NCBI RefSeq assembly: GCF_000936425.1
Contig: NZ_AVFK01000001.1
Span: forward strand, 1-64,000
Source of the DNA: Skermanella aerolata KACC 11604
GTDB taxonomy: Bacteria > Pseudomonadota > Alphaproteobacteria > Azospirillales > Azospirillaceae
Direction of reading: 5' to 3'
DNA length: 64,000 nt
Below, one piece after another: positions 46,619-55,757 of this stretch. A model generated the notes under the pieces. The model did no database searches. It saw only the letters and a list, made by a program, of their open reading frames with translations, and was not told where the DNA came from. Position 1 is the stretch's first letter; each line of letters begins with the position of its first letter. The position numbers and the translations under genes are program-made.

Positions 46619-47428
46619 CTAATCGCCGGCCCGGTGGGACATCGCGCCGATCCAGTCCAAGGCCGGGCGCAGCAGCACCACGTCGCCGACCACTACAAGG
46701 GCTGGCGGCTCGATCCCGTTGGCCGCTACGTCGTCGGCGCAGCGCTCCAGCGTGGTTTCCAGCACGTGCTGATTAGGGAGCGTGGCGTTGGTGACGATGG
46801 CGACGGCCTGATCGGCCGGGCGGCCGGCGCTGATGAAGTTGCCGGCAATGGTCCGCAGATGCTTAAGCGCCATGTAGAGGACGATCACCTGCGAGCCTCG
46901 CGCGACGGCGGCCCAGTCGATCGTGTCCGGCACCAGTCCCGACGCGCTGTGCCCGGTCATGAAGGTGACGGCGTGGTTGGTATCGCGATGGGTGACGGGG
47001 ATGCCGGCATAGGCGAGGCCGCCGATCCCGGCGGTGATGCCGGGGATCACGCGGAAGGGGATATGATGCTCGACCAGCGTCAGCGCTTCCTCGCCGCCCC
47101 GTCCGAAGACGAAGGGATCGCCGCCTTTGAGGCGGAGGACGCGCAGGCCGTCTCGGGCCAGTTGGACCAGCCGGTTGGAGATATCGGGCTGCTTGGGCGA
47201 CGGCTTGCCGCCGCGCTTTCCGGCGAATTCCAGCCGGCAGCCTTCGCGCGCCATGCCGAGGATATCGGGGCCGACCAGCGCGTCGTAGACGATCACGTCG
47301 GCATGGCGGAGCGCATGCCATGCGTGAAGGGTCAGCAGGCCGGGATCTCCCGGACCGGCGCCGGCGAGCCAGACCCATCCGGGCTCGAACTCCGGGAAGG
47401 GGAGAGATGGAGGAGATGAGGGGATCAT
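46619..47428 (-). CDS. cobA: Uroporphyrinogen-III C-methyltransferase
   Basis: CobA (SUMT) methylates uroporphyrinogen III at C2 and C7 to make precorrin-2, the entry to corrins and sirohaem. The roughly 269-residue protein has the SAM-binding start AGAGPGDPGLLTL, the RLKGGDPFVFGRG block and GHSASG. ATG at 47428 or GTG at 47437 are both possible. The divergent cbiD-cobK gene starts only 35 bases away, so promoters must lie inside coding sequence. Confidence 0.94.
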   Translation of the reverse strand: MIPSSPPSLPFPEFEPGWVWLAGAGPGDPGLLTLHAWHALRHADVIVYDALVGPDILGMAREGCRLEFAGKRGGKPSPKQPDISNRLVQLARDGLRVLRLKGGDPFVFGRGGEEALTLVEHHIPFRVIPGITAGIGGLAYAGIPVTHRDTNHAVTFMTGHSASGLVPDTIDWAAVARGSQVIVLYMALKHLRTIAGNFISAGRPADQAVAIVTNATLPNQHVLETTLERCADDVAANGIEPPALVVVGDVVLLRPALDWIGAMSHRAGD

Positions 47429-47463
47429 TGCCGTCACTCTACACCGCGTCTATAAGCCACGCC

Positions 47464-49290
47464 ATGACCGACAAATCGGATGGCGCTCCCAATCGACCTC
47501 TTCGCCGAGGCTGGACGACCGGCGCCTGCGCCACGGCCGCCGCCACGGCGGCCTATACCGCCCTGCTGACCGGAGAGTTCCCCGATCCCGTGACCATCCG
47601 CCTGCCCGGCGGAGAAACCCCCGCCTTCGCGCTTGCTTGGGAGGCGTTGGGGACGGGCGAATGTGCCGCCGGCGTCATCAAGGATGCCGGGGACGACCCC
47701 GACGTCACCCACGGCGCGCTGATTATCGCGACGGTTGGGCGCGGAGAGGCCGGCAGCGGCGTCGTGTTCAGAGCCGGCGAGGGAGTCGGTATGGTCACGA
47801 AGGAGGGCCTGCCGATACCGCCCGGCGAGCCGGCGATCAACCCCGTCCCGCGCCGGATGATGACGGAGGCGGTGGCGGCTGTGGCGGCGGAGTTCGGGGA
47901 TGCCGGAGATGTCGTGATCGAGGTGTCTGTGCCGGGCGGCGCGGAGATCGCGCAGAAGACCTGGAACCCCCGTCTGGGCATCGTCGGCGGGCTGTCGATC
48001 CTGGGGACGACGGGGATCGTCGTGCCGTTCTCGTGTTCCGCCTGGATACACTCGATCCATCGCGGCATCGACGTGGCGCGGGCCAATGGCTTCGATCATG
48101 TCGCGGGTTCGACCGGGTCTACTTCCGAACAGGCGGTGCAGCGGATACATGGCCTTTCCGAACTGGCTCTGCTGGATATGGGCGACTTCGCCGGTGGCAT
48201 GCTGAAATACCTGCGGCGCAACCCGGTTCCGAGGGTCACGATCGCGGGCGGCTTCGGCAAGCTGACCAAACTGGCCCAAGGTTTCCTCGACCTGCATTCG
48301 GGACGGAGTCAGGTCGATTTCACGTGGCTGGCCGACCGGCTGGCGGAGCTTGAGGCGCCTGCGGATCTGGTGGAGGAGGCGAAGGGCGCCAACACCGCCA
48401 ATCAGGTGCTGACCAGGGCCGTCGCCGCTGGAGTGCCGCTGGCCGATCTGGTCGCGGCGCGGGCTCGCGCCGTGGCGATCGGCGTGCTGGGCGATTGCGG
48501 TACGGATGTGGAGGTTCTCGTCTTCGACCGCAAGGGCGGGCTTGAGGGCAGGGCCGGATTTGCGGGCGGCGACGCCCGCGTGCTGATCCTGGGCGGCACG
48601 GCGGATGCGGCGGCGCTGGCGCGCGGGCTTTCCGGCGTCGGCGTCATCACGTCGCTGGCGGGGCGGACCAAGGCGCCGGCTGCCCTGCCGGGCGAGGTTC
48701 GCGTGGGCGGGTTCGGCGGAGCCGAGGGGCTGGCGGCTTACCTGGAGGAGAGGGGGGTTACGGCTGTTGTGGATGCGACTCATCCCTTTGCCGCGACGAT
48801 GTCCCGCCATGCCGAGGCCGCGTGCCGGCTGCGGCCGACGCCCCGGCTGATGCTGGCGCGTGCGGCTTGGACCCAGCAGCCGGGCGACCGATGGATCGAG
48901 GTCGATGACATGGCCGCCGCCGTCGAGGCGATCCCGGCGGGTGCGCGCGTGTTCCTGACCGTGGGGCGGCAGGAATTGGCGGCTTTCGCCAGCCGCACCG
49001 ATGCCTGGATGCTGGCGCGGGTCATTGATCCCCCGGAGCAGCCGCTTTCCTTCGTCAAGCTGGTTACAGGACGCGGGCCGTTCGACCTGGAGGCGGAACG
49101 GGCACTGCTGGTCGAGCACGGCATCACGGTCGTCGTCGCCAAGAACAGCGGCGGCGAGGCCAGCTATCCCAAGCTGACGGCGGCTCGGGAGCTGAATATT
49201 CCGGTAATCATGGTGCGCCGCCCGGCGCTGCCGCCGGGCGAGGTCGTCGGCACGGTGGAAGACGCGCTGGACTGGCTGAAGCGCCGCTGA
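47464..49290 (+). CDS. cbiD-cobK: CbiD-CobK fusion: precorrin-5B C1-methyltransferase and precorrin-6A reductase
   Basis: One 608-residue reading frame holds two enzymes. Residues about 1-360 are CbiD, which methylates C1 of (cobalt-)precorrin-5B (RGWTTGACATAAATAAY start; GGLSILGTTGIV; STGSTSEQAVQ). Residues about 370-608 are CobK/CbiJ, which reduces (cobalt-)precorrin-6A (VLILGGTADAAALARGL; DATHPFAATMS; VAKNSGGEASYPK). No stop or frameshift separates them, and the linker is about 10 residues. The ATG at 47464 starts at the conserved CbiD N-terminus; the upstream part of the frame is antisense to cobA. The gene is the only rightward one inside a leftward block and converges on cobM with a 2-base gap. 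Confidence 0.95.
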   Translation: MTDKSDGAPNRPLRRGWTTGACATAAATAAYTALLTGEFPDPVTIRLPGGETPAFALAWEALGTGECAAGVIKDAGDDPDVTHGALIIATVGRGEAGSGVVFRAGEGVGMVTKEGLPIPPGEPAINPVPRRMMTEAVAAVAAEFGDAGDVVIEVSVPGGAEIAQKTWNPRLGIVGGLSILGTTGIVVPFSCSAWIHSIHRGIDVARANGFDHVAGSTGSTSEQAVQRIHGLSELALLDMGDFAGGMLKYLRRNPVPRVTIAGGFGKLTKLAQGFLDLHSGRSQVDFTWLADRLAELEAPADLVEEAKGANTANQVLTRAVAAGVPLADLVAARARAVAIGVLGDCGTDVEVLVFDRKGGLEGRAGFAGGDARVLILGGTADAAALARGLSGVGVITSLAGRTKAPAALPGEVRVGGFGGAEGLAAYLEERGVTAVVDATHPFAATMSRHAEAACRLRPTPRLMLARAAWTQQPGDRWIEVDDMAAAVEAIPAGARVFLTVGRQELAAFASRTDAWMLARVIDPPEQPLSFVKLVTGRGPFDLEAERALLVEHGITVVVAKNSGGEASYPKLTAARELNIPVIMVRRPALPPGEVVGTVEDALDWLKRR

Positions 49291-49292
49291 CG

Positions 49293-50060
49293 TCACCGGG
49301 CCTTGCGCTCTGGCCGCAGGACATGGACGTGGTTGGCATCGTAGAGGGCGCTGTCGCGGAAGTCCTCCGCACCCAGGACGCGGCCCACGATGATCAGCGC
49401 CGTCCGGGTGATCTTCGCTTCCCGCACCTTCTCGCGGATGTCGGCCAGCGTGCCCCGGATCACCTGCTCGTCTGGCCATGTCGCGCGGTAGACCACCGCG
49501 ACCGGGCAGTCGGCGCCGTAGTGGGGCGACAGCTCGTCCACGATCTTGGTCATGTTGCGGATCGACAGGTGGATCGCCAGCGTCCCGCCGGAGCGGCCCA
49601 GCACGTCCAGCGTCTCGGCGTTCGGCATGGGAGACGACTTCATCGCCGTCCGCGTCAGGATGACGGTCTGCGAAACCTCCGGCAGCGTCAGTTCCGTCCG
49701 CAGCAGGGCGGCGGCCGCCGCATAGGCGGGCACGCCGGGGGTGATGTCGTAGGGGATGCCGAGGGCATCGAGCCGTCGGATCTGTTCGCCGATGGCGCCG
49801 TAGAGCGAAGGGTCGCCGGAATGGACGCGGGCGACGTCGTGGCCGGCGGCATGGGCGGCCTCGATTTCCGCCAGAATGTCGTCCAATGTCATCGGCGCGG
49901 TATCGACCACCCGCGCGCCTTCCGGCGCATAGGCCACGACTTCGGTCGGAACCAGCGAGCCGGCATAGAGGCAGACCGGGCAGCGGGCGATCAAGTCGCG
50001 GCCCCGGATGGTGATGAGGTCGGGCGCACCCGGACCGGCGCCAATGAAGTGAACCGTCAT
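49293..50060 (-). CDS. cobM: Precorrin-4 C11-methyltransferase
   Basis: CobM (CbiF) methylates C11 of (cobalt-)precorrin-4. The 255-residue SAM methyltransferase has [25 protein letters not shown], the [10 protein letters not shown] block and LTRTAM. Its start overlaps the cbiG-cobJ stop by 4 nt. It is the last gene of the leftward operon that starts at cbiX. Confidence 0.95.
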   Translation of the reverse strand: MTVHFIGAGPGAPDLITIRGRDLIARCPVCLYAGSLVPTEVVAYAPEGARVVDTAPMTLDDILAEIEAAHAAGHDVARVHSGDPSLYGAIGEQIRRLDALGIPYDITPGVPAYAAAAALLRTELTLPEVSQTVILTRTAMKSSPMPNAETLDVLGRSGGTLAIHLSIRNMTKIVDELSPHYGADCPVAVVYRATWPDEQVIRGTLADIREKVREAKITRTALIIVGRVLGAEDFRDSALYDANHVHVLRPERKAR

Positions 50061-51871
50061 GGGGATTTGTCGTCCAGATGCTTCGCGGCGTAGCCGCGGG
50101 GTGTGTAGACCCAGGTGCCGCCGTCGCCGCGCGGGATGGCGCGGGTCTCGGACGAGCCGATCATGACCAGCGTCAGCATATCCACATCGGCGGCGTCGAG
50201 CGCCGCCAGGGTGGTGACGGTGATGGTCTCGCCGGGGCGGCCGAGGTTGCGGGCCAGGATGACCGGGGTATCGGGCGGGCGGTGTTCCAGCAGGACGGCC
50301 TTCATCGCGGGAAGCTGCTCCGTCCTGCGCCTGGACACCGGATTATAGACGGCGATCACGAAGTCGCCCTGTGCGGCGGCGCGGATGCGGCGCTCGATCA
50401 CCGGCCAGGGCGTCAGCAGGTCGGACAGCGATATCGTGCAGAAGTCGTGCCCAAGAGGAGCGCCGGCGCGCGATGCCGCCGCCTGGAGGGCCGAGATTCC
50501 GGGGGTGACGCCGATGTCCAGCCTTGCCCAGTCGGGACGGGCTTCGCGGTCGATCAGTTCGAAGACCAGCGTCGCCATGGCGTAGATCCCGGCATCGCCG
50601 CTGGAGACCAGCGCCACGTCGCGGCCTTCCGCCGCGAGTTCGAGGGCGACGCGGACCCGCATTTCCTCGGCGCCCAGCTCGTAGCCGTGACGCCGCTTAC
50701 CGACGGTCAGGTCGCCCAGCAGGTCGAGGTAGAGATGATAGCCAACGAGGTCGGTCGCCTGCGTCAGCCACCGGTCCGCCTCCGGCGTCCGCCAGCCGTC
50801 GCTGCCGGGACCGATGCCGACGATGGAAAGCCGGCCGCGGCGTTTGCCGATGCTATCGGGTGTGAGCGGCGTGGCGGAGAGGCCGACGGCGCAGGTGGCG
50901 CGGGCGGACTTCCGCTTCGGCACGATCAAAGCGCCGGAGGACGCGGCGAGGGCGGCACCCTCGGCGACGCCGTGGCAGCCGACCTCGTTGAAGACGATGT
51001 CGGACGGGTTGGCGAGGCGGGGAGCTTCCTCCTCCAGCCGGGCGGCGTCGAAGAAGCGGACGGGCACGCCCAACTTCGCCGCTGCGGCGTGGATGGCGGG
51101 TTCGTCCATCTTGACGTCGATCGAGCAGAGCGCCGCGACGGCTTGCTCGGCCAGTCCGGCCGAGGCCAGCGTATCGCGCACCAGGGCCGTCACTTCCTCC
51201 GCTGACGCGCCGCGCTCGCAGCCGACGCCGACCGTCAGGACAGGAGGATGATAGACCAGCTTCGACGCGGAACCGGCTTCGGCCCGTTCGGTGACGCGCA
51301 GCGTAAGGTCGGCATCGGAGCTGAAGGGCAGGCGGGAGGTAACCAGCCACGGGGCGCTGCCGTCCAGCCGGACGCTCTCTCCCGCCAGCAGGGCGGCGCT
51401 GAAGGGTTTGGCGTCGCCGGGGTTGGCGAGAGTCCAGCCGGCGGGTGGTTCGTCCAGGGCGATGCCGAAGTTGAGGTCGCCTGCGGTGGTGATCGCCGGT
51501 TCGATGCCGAGCGCGGCAGCCAGCCGCCGGGCGAGGTCGTTGGCGCCGTGATGGCCACCCAGCAGCGGGACGACGGCGCTGCCGTCCTCGGCGAGGGCCA
51601 GGACAGGTGGTTCCGAACGCTTGTCGGACAGGACGGAACCGAGCGCACGGATCAGGATGCCGGCGGCGCAGATGCCGATGATCGGCGTTCCGGCCTGGAA
51701 AAGCGCACGCAGGTGGTCGAGCGTCGCAGTAAATTCCCGGTCGGTGCCGGCGACGCGATGAGCAAGTCCGTGGATCTCCGAGCCGGGCAGAACGGTGCGG
51801 GCACCTTCGGCCACTTCAAGGCCGCTTTGGGACAGGACGACGAAGACAGGGGCGGGGGCGGGGGCGGTCAT
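50057..51871 (-). CDS. cbiG-cobJ: CbiG-CobJ fusion: cobalt-precorrin-5A hydrolase and precorrin-3B C17-methyltransferase
   Basis: One 604-residue chain carries two activities. Residues about 1-335 are CbiG, which opens the ring A delta-lactone and releases acetaldehyde ([20 protein letters not shown]; then the C-terminal [14 protein letters not shown]). Residues about 345-600 are CobJ/CbiH, the ring-contracting C17 methyltransferase ([33 protein letters not shown]). The ATG at 51871 is chosen: GGGGAGG precedes it by 7 nt and it overlaps the cobI stop (ATGA); an ATG 6 bases upstream is too close to that site. CbiG belongs only to the early-cobalt pathway. Confidence 0.95.
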   Translation of the reverse strand: MTAPAPAPVFVVLSQSGLEVAEGARTVLPGSEIHGLAHRVAGTDREFTATLDHLRALFQAGTPIIGICAAGILIRALGSVLSDKRSEPPVLALAEDGSAVVPLLGGHHGANDLARRLAAALGIEPAITTAGDLNFGIALDEPPAGWTLANPGDAKPFSAALLAGESVRLDGSAPWLVTSRLPFSSDADLTLRVTERAEAGSASKLVYHPPVLTVGVGCERGASAEEVTALVRDTLASAGLAEQAVAALCSIDVKMDEPAIHAAAAKLGVPVRFFDAARLEEEAPRLANPSDIVFNEVGCHGVAEGAALAASSGALIVPKRKSARATCAVGLSATPLTPDSIGKRRGRLSIVGIGPGSDGWRTPEADRWLTQATDLVGYHLYLDLLGDLTVGKRRHGYELGAEEMRVRVALELAAEGRDVALVSSGDAGIYAMATLVFELIDREARPDWARLDIGVTPGISALQAAASRAGAPLGHDFCTISLSDLLTPWPVIERRIRAAAQGDFVIAVYNPVSRRRTEQLPAMKAVLLEHRPPDTPVILARNLGRPGETITVTTLAALDAADVDMLTLVMIGSSETRAIPRGDGGTWVYTPRGYAAKHLDDKSP

Positions 51872-52572
51872 GACCATGCCTCCCCGCGCTTGTGGACCAG
51901 CACCATGGAGAAATACGGGACGCTGTCGGGATCGACCTCGTCCAGCGGCAGCAGGCGCTGGTTCGGCATCGTGGCGCGCTCGACGTAACGGGCCTGTTTG
52001 GCGAGGCCCAGTTCGGTCAGCACGTCGCGGACCTTAGCGAAGTGGCGGCCCAGCTTCATGATCGCGGCGGCGTCGGTGTTCAGCAGAAGCTCGCGCAGCC
52101 GTTCGGGAGACAGCGGGGCGGGGATGACGGTCAGCACGTCGTTGCGCGACGCCAGCGCCGCACCGGATGCGGCGGCGCAGGCGGTCAGCGACGAGACTCC
52201 GGGGACGACCTGGACCGGGAAGTGCTCGGCCATGCGGCCGAACAGGTACATGAAGGAGCCGTAGAAGAATGGGTCGCCCTCGCACAGGACGGCCACGTCG
52301 CGGCCGGCTTCCAGGTGCGCGCCGATCTCGACGGCGGCGCGGTCATAGATCTCCTGCGCCGGGAAGCGTTCCACCACCATGGGCATGCGGATCGCGATCT
52401 CGGTCTGGCCGTCGGGCAGGTGTCCGGCGACGATGGCGCGGGCGAGGCTGTCGCCATGCTCGGGGGCAGGATACGCGATAACCGGAGCCGCACGCAGCAG
52501 GCGGAGCGCCTTCAGCGTGATCAGCTCGGGGTCGCCCGGCCCTACTCCCAGGCCGTAGAGTGTTCCGTTCAT
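51868..52572 (-). CDS. cobI: Precorrin-2 C20-methyltransferase
   Basis: CobI (CbiL) methylates C20 of (cobalt-)precorrin-2. The 234-residue protein has the SAM-binding start LYGLGVGPGDPELITLKA, the VLCEGDPFFYGSF block and VVPGVSS. The ATG at 52572 overlaps the cobL stop (ATGA); a longer upstream frame runs antisense and was rejected. It lies in the cbiX-cobM operon. Confidence 0.95.
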   Translation of the reverse strand: MNGTLYGLGVGPGDPELITLKALRLLRAAPVIAYPAPEHGDSLARAIVAGHLPDGQTEIAIRMPMVVERFPAQEIYDRAAVEIGAHLEAGRDVAVLCEGDPFFYGSFMYLFGRMAEHFPVQVVPGVSSLTACAAASGAALASRNDVLTVIPAPLSPERLRELLLNTDAAAIMKLGRHFAKVRDVLTELGLAKQARYVERATMPNQRLLPLDEVDPDSVPYFSMVLVHKRGEAWS

Positions 52573-53771
52573 GTCTTCAGCAGCGCCAGTTGTGTGACCG
52601 GCATCAGGGGACGCCAGCCGGAGAACGGGCCGATGGGTTCGGCCCTGGAGATCGCGATTCGGGTCAGGCTGCCGCCGAGTTTGGCGTAAGCGGATAACAG
52701 CGTCTGCTCGCCCTCGATCGTGACGGCGTTGGCTACCAACCGCCCGCCGGGCGGCAGCGCCTGCCAGCATGTCTCGAACACGCCGGGCGCGGAGACGCCG
52801 CCGCCGATGAACACGGCGTCGGGCGGCGGAAGACCTTCGAGTGCCGCCGGGGCCTTGCCCTCGACGATGGTCAGGTCCGGGCAGCCGAGGCCTTCGGCAT
52901 TGGCCGCGATAAGGGCCAGACGGTCGCGGCGCGGTTCGACGGCCACCGCGCGGCAGGCGGGATGGTGGCGCATCCACTCGATCGCGATGGAACCGCAACC
53001 GGCGCCGACATCCCACAGCAGTTGGCCGGGAACGGGGGCGAGGGCGGCAAGAGTGGCGGCGCGGACTTCCCGCTTGGTCAACTGGCCGTCGTGGTGGAAG
53101 GCCTCGTCGGGCAGACCGGGCGAGCGCGGGAGCAGGGGGGCGCCGGGATCGGCGACGCACTCGACCGCCAGCGTGTTCAGGCCGGCGATATCGGGCTCGT
53201 CCCAGGCGCAGCGGCGCTCAAACGGGCCGCCCATCCGTTCCAGGACGGTGATCCGGCTCCCGCCGTAGCCACGGGCGGCCAGTACACCGGCGACGGCTGC
53301 GGGAGTCGTGCCGTTCTCGCTGAGGATCAGCAGGCGGGCTCCCGGCTGAAGATAGGCGTGGAGGAGCGCCAGCGGACGGCCGTGGAGCGTCAGGGTTTCG
53401 ACCTCGGCCCGTGCCCAGCCCATGCGGGCGCAGGCGAGATCGAAGGCGCCGGGCGCGGGGATGACGATCATCTCGGCGGGCGGAATACGCCGCGCCAGCG
53501 TGGCGCCGATGCCGTAGCTCATCGGATCGCCGCTCGCCAAGATGCAGACGCGGCGTCCCCGGTTCCGCAGCAGTTCTTCCAGCCCGGCGCTGAAGGGGGA
53601 AGACCAGGGCAGGCGGTCGCGGCCATCTTCGGGGATGAGGGCAAGGTGACGCTCCCCGCCCGCCAGCAGGTCGGCGGCGTCGATTAGGCGGCGGCCGGCT
53701 TTGGACACGCCGTCCAGCCCGTCCTCGCCGATGCCGACGACGGACAGCCACGCACCGGCAGGGGATGTCAT
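52569..53771 (-). CDS. cobL: Precorrin-6Y C5,15-methyltransferase (decarboxylating)
   Basis: CobL methylates C5 and C15 and decarboxylates the C12 acetate. The 400-residue protein joins a CbiE domain (residues 1-205: VVGIGEDGLDG; LASGDPMSYGIG) and a CbiT domain (about 215-400: LLWDVGAGCGSIAIEW; FIGGG), the usual fused form. The ATG at 53771 overlaps the cobH stop (ATGA). Confidence 0.95.
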   Translation of the reverse strand: MTSPAGAWLSVVGIGEDGLDGVSKAGRRLIDAADLLAGGERHLALIPEDGRDRLPWSSPFSAGLEELLRNRGRRVCILASGDPMSYGIGATLARRIPPAEMIVIPAPGAFDLACARMGWARAEVETLTLHGRPLALLHAYLQPGARLLILSENGTTPAAVAGVLAARGYGGSRITVLERMGGPFERRCAWDEPDIAGLNTLAVECVADPGAPLLPRSPGLPDEAFHHDGQLTKREVRAATLAALAPVPGQLLWDVGAGCGSIAIEWMRHHPACRAVAVEPRRDRLALIAANAEGLGCPDLTIVEGKAPAALEGLPPPDAVFIGGGVSAPGVFETCWQALPPGGRLVANAVTIEGEQTLLSAYAKLGGSLTRIAISRAEPIGPFSGWRPLMPVTQLALLKT

Positions 53772-54394
53772 GCGCGGGCTCCGATCGCCAGGGCATTGAC
53801 GGCGGCGGACGCCATGGCGCTGCCGCCGCGCCGTCCGCGCACGGTGATGAAGGGAATGCCGCGCGGGTTGGCCGCCAGCTCGGCCTTGGACTCGGCAGCT
53901 CCGACGAAGCCGACCGGGAAACCCAGGATCACGGCCGGCCGGGGCGCTCCGGTGTCGAGCAGTTCCAGCAGGCGGAACAGCGCCGTCGGGGCGTTGCCGA
54001 TGGCGACGATGGCGCCGTCCAGATGTGGCAGCCACAGGTCGAGCGCCGCCGCCGACCGGGTCGTGTCGTACTGGGCGGCCAGAGCCGGGACGGTTGAGTT
54101 GGACAGGGCACAGAACACCCGGTTCCCAGCCGGCAAACGGGTCGTCATGATCCCGGATGCGACCATCTGCGCATCGGTCAGGATCGCGGCGCCCGCAGCC
54201 AGCGCTACACGGCCGGCGGAAACCACGTCGGGGGTCCACACCAGGTCTTCGACCAGATCGACCATGCCGCAGGCGTGGATCAGGCGTGTCGCCACCTCCG
54301 CCACATCCGGCGGCATCGCTGAAAAGTCGGCTTCAGCCGCTATCGTGGCGAAGGAGCGGCGGTAGATCTCCGCCGGGTCGCGCAGGTACTCCAT
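53768..54394 (-). CDS. cobH: Precorrin-8X methylmutase
   Basis: CobH (CbiC) moves the methyl group from C11 to C12, giving (hydrogeno)cobyrinate. The 208-residue protein has the family blocks RLIHACGMVDLV (with the catalytic histidine), TDAQMVASGI, and ILGFPVGFVGAAESK. It follows cbiX by 7 nt and overlaps cobL. Confidence 0.95.
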   Translation of the reverse strand: MEYLRDPAEIYRRSFATIAAEADFSAMPPDVAEVATRLIHACGMVDLVEDLVWTPDVVSAGRVALAAGAAILTDAQMVASGIMTTRLPAGNRVFCALSNSTVPALAAQYDTTRSAAALDLWLPHLDGAIVAIGNAPTALFRLLELLDTGAPRPAVILGFPVGFVGAAESKAELAANPRGIPFITVRGRRGGSAMASAAVNALAIGARA

Positions 54395-54401
54395 CGCCGT
54401 A

Positions 54402-55499
54402 TCAGTCGTGCGACAGCTTGGTCAGCGTCTTCGGTCCCAGCGGATGGTCCGCATGCGGGTAGGGATGGTGATGGTGACCGGCGGCGCCATGGTCGTGCCC
54501 ATGATCGTGTCCGTGAGCATGCCCATGTCCATGCCCGTGGTCGTGACCAAGCGTCGGAGCGGCTGACCCGATGCCCTCGACGTGGTGGTGGTGGCTTTCC
54601 TGCTGAAGGCCGACTTCGGCTTCGAATCCCAGCACCTGCTCGCGGTACTTGCACATCTGGCAGTTCATGTTGCCGGTGCCTTCCAGGATCTCTGTCACCC
54701 GGTCGGCAAAGGTCTGAAGCACCAGGGGGTGGTCGTTCAGGTAGCCGGCCTTGATGAACTCGATGTCCGGGAACTTGGCGGCGACGGCGTCGGTGTAGTC
54801 GTAGATCCGCTGGACGAGGATGCCGGTGAACAGGAAATACGGGAACACGACGATGCGGCGGTATCCAAGCTTGGCCGCATGCTCCAATGCTGGGGCGACC
54901 AGCGGGAAGGTGACGCCGGAATAGGCTGTTTCGGCCCAGCCGAAGCCCATACCTTCCCACAGCATCCGCGTCACCTTGGCGACGTTGGAGTTGGCGTCGG
55001 GGTCGGAAGCGCCCCGGCCCACGACCACAAGCAGGGTCTCGTGACGCGGGACTTCGGTCTTGGCGGCGGCCAGCGCTTCGGCCACCCGGTCGCCGGCGGC
55101 GCGCAGCATCTTCACATCGATGCCAAGCTCGCGGCCGTAGTGGATGGTCATGCCCTCGTTCTGAGCCTGATAGGTATTGAGGACGGACGGAATGTCGTTC
55201 TTGGCGTGGCCGGCGGCGAACAGCATGCCGGGGATCGCCAGCACCTTGGTGACGCCCTTGGCGCGCAGCTTGTCCAGCCCCTCGCGGATGATCGGCTTGG
55301 CGAATTCCAGGTAGCCGTACTCGACCGCGTCGTAGGGCAGCTTGGCGCGGAGCTGGCCCGCGACCACCGCGAATTCCTGCACGGCGCCGAGATCGCGGCT
55401 GCCGTGGCCGCACAGCATGACGCCGAGCTTCTCGACCGGCTTGCCGATTTCCTCGGTCGATTTGCCGGATTCCCCAGTGGGCTTAATGATCGCGTTCAT
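54402..55499 (-). CDS. cbiX: Sirohydrochlorin cobaltochelatase CbiX (long, histidine-rich)
   Basis: CbiX inserts Co(II) into sirohydrochlorin at the start of the early-cobalt pathway. The 365-residue long form has two CbiX domains with GHGSRD near residue 32 and the metal-binding histidine region GHAKNDIPS. It then has an MxCxxC motif (MNCQMCKYR), linked to an Fe-S centre in long CbiX, and a very histidine-rich C-terminal tail (about residues 306-350) that may store or bind cobalt. It leads the cbiX-cobH-cobL-cobI-cbiG/cobJ-cobM operon and lies behind cobalamin riboswitch 2. Confidence 0.95.
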   Translation of the reverse strand: MNAIIKPTGESGKSTEEIGKPVEKLGVMLCGHGSRDLGAVQEFAVVAGQLRAKLPYDAVEYGYLEFAKPIIREGLDKLRAKGVTKVLAIPGMLFAAGHAKNDIPSVLNTYQAQNEGMTIHYGRELGIDVKMLRAAGDRVAEALAAAKTEVPRHETLLVVVGRGASDPDANSNVAKVTRMLWEGMGFGWAETAYSGVTFPLVAPALEHAAKLGYRRIVVFPYFLFTGILVQRIYDYTDAVAAKFPDIEFIKAGYLNDHPLVLQTFADRVTEILEGTGNMNCQMCKYREQVLGFEAEVGLQQESHHHHVEGIGSAAPTLGHDHGHGHGHAHGHDHGHDHGAAGHHHHPYPHADHPLGPKTLTKLSHD

Positions 55500-55544
55500 A
55501 TGTCCTCATTCACCGGTGCACCCCGCCCGGACCATCGTTGTTGC

Positions 55545-55750
55545 GCGCGACATTGGCAGGTCTCCTGACTCGCAGGTCCCAGCCGGACGCCATTGCCTTC
55601 CCAGCCCGTCTCTCTCCAGGGCCAGTGGCGTTGAATCGACGCCGACTCACTGCTCACAGTTGCGGGGGCAGCCACGGATTTGGCATACGGCTCACGAGCC
55701 CGGCCTCACCGTGTTCCCTTTTCACCTCAGCACCCGAAACGGGGCGCCAA
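55545..55750 (-). ncRNA. Cobalamin riboswitch 2 (upstream of cbiX)
   Basis: On the minus strand the B12 box reads GCGAGTCAGGAGACCTGCC (55555-55573 on the plus strand), with the core GCCCCCGCAACTGTGAGC at about 55653-55670, in the correct order. It should repress the cbiX-cobM operon when adenosylcobalamin is abundant. Its 5' end nearly touches the divergent cobC start codon at 55758. Confidence 0.93.
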
Positions 55751-55757
55751 GGAACCA

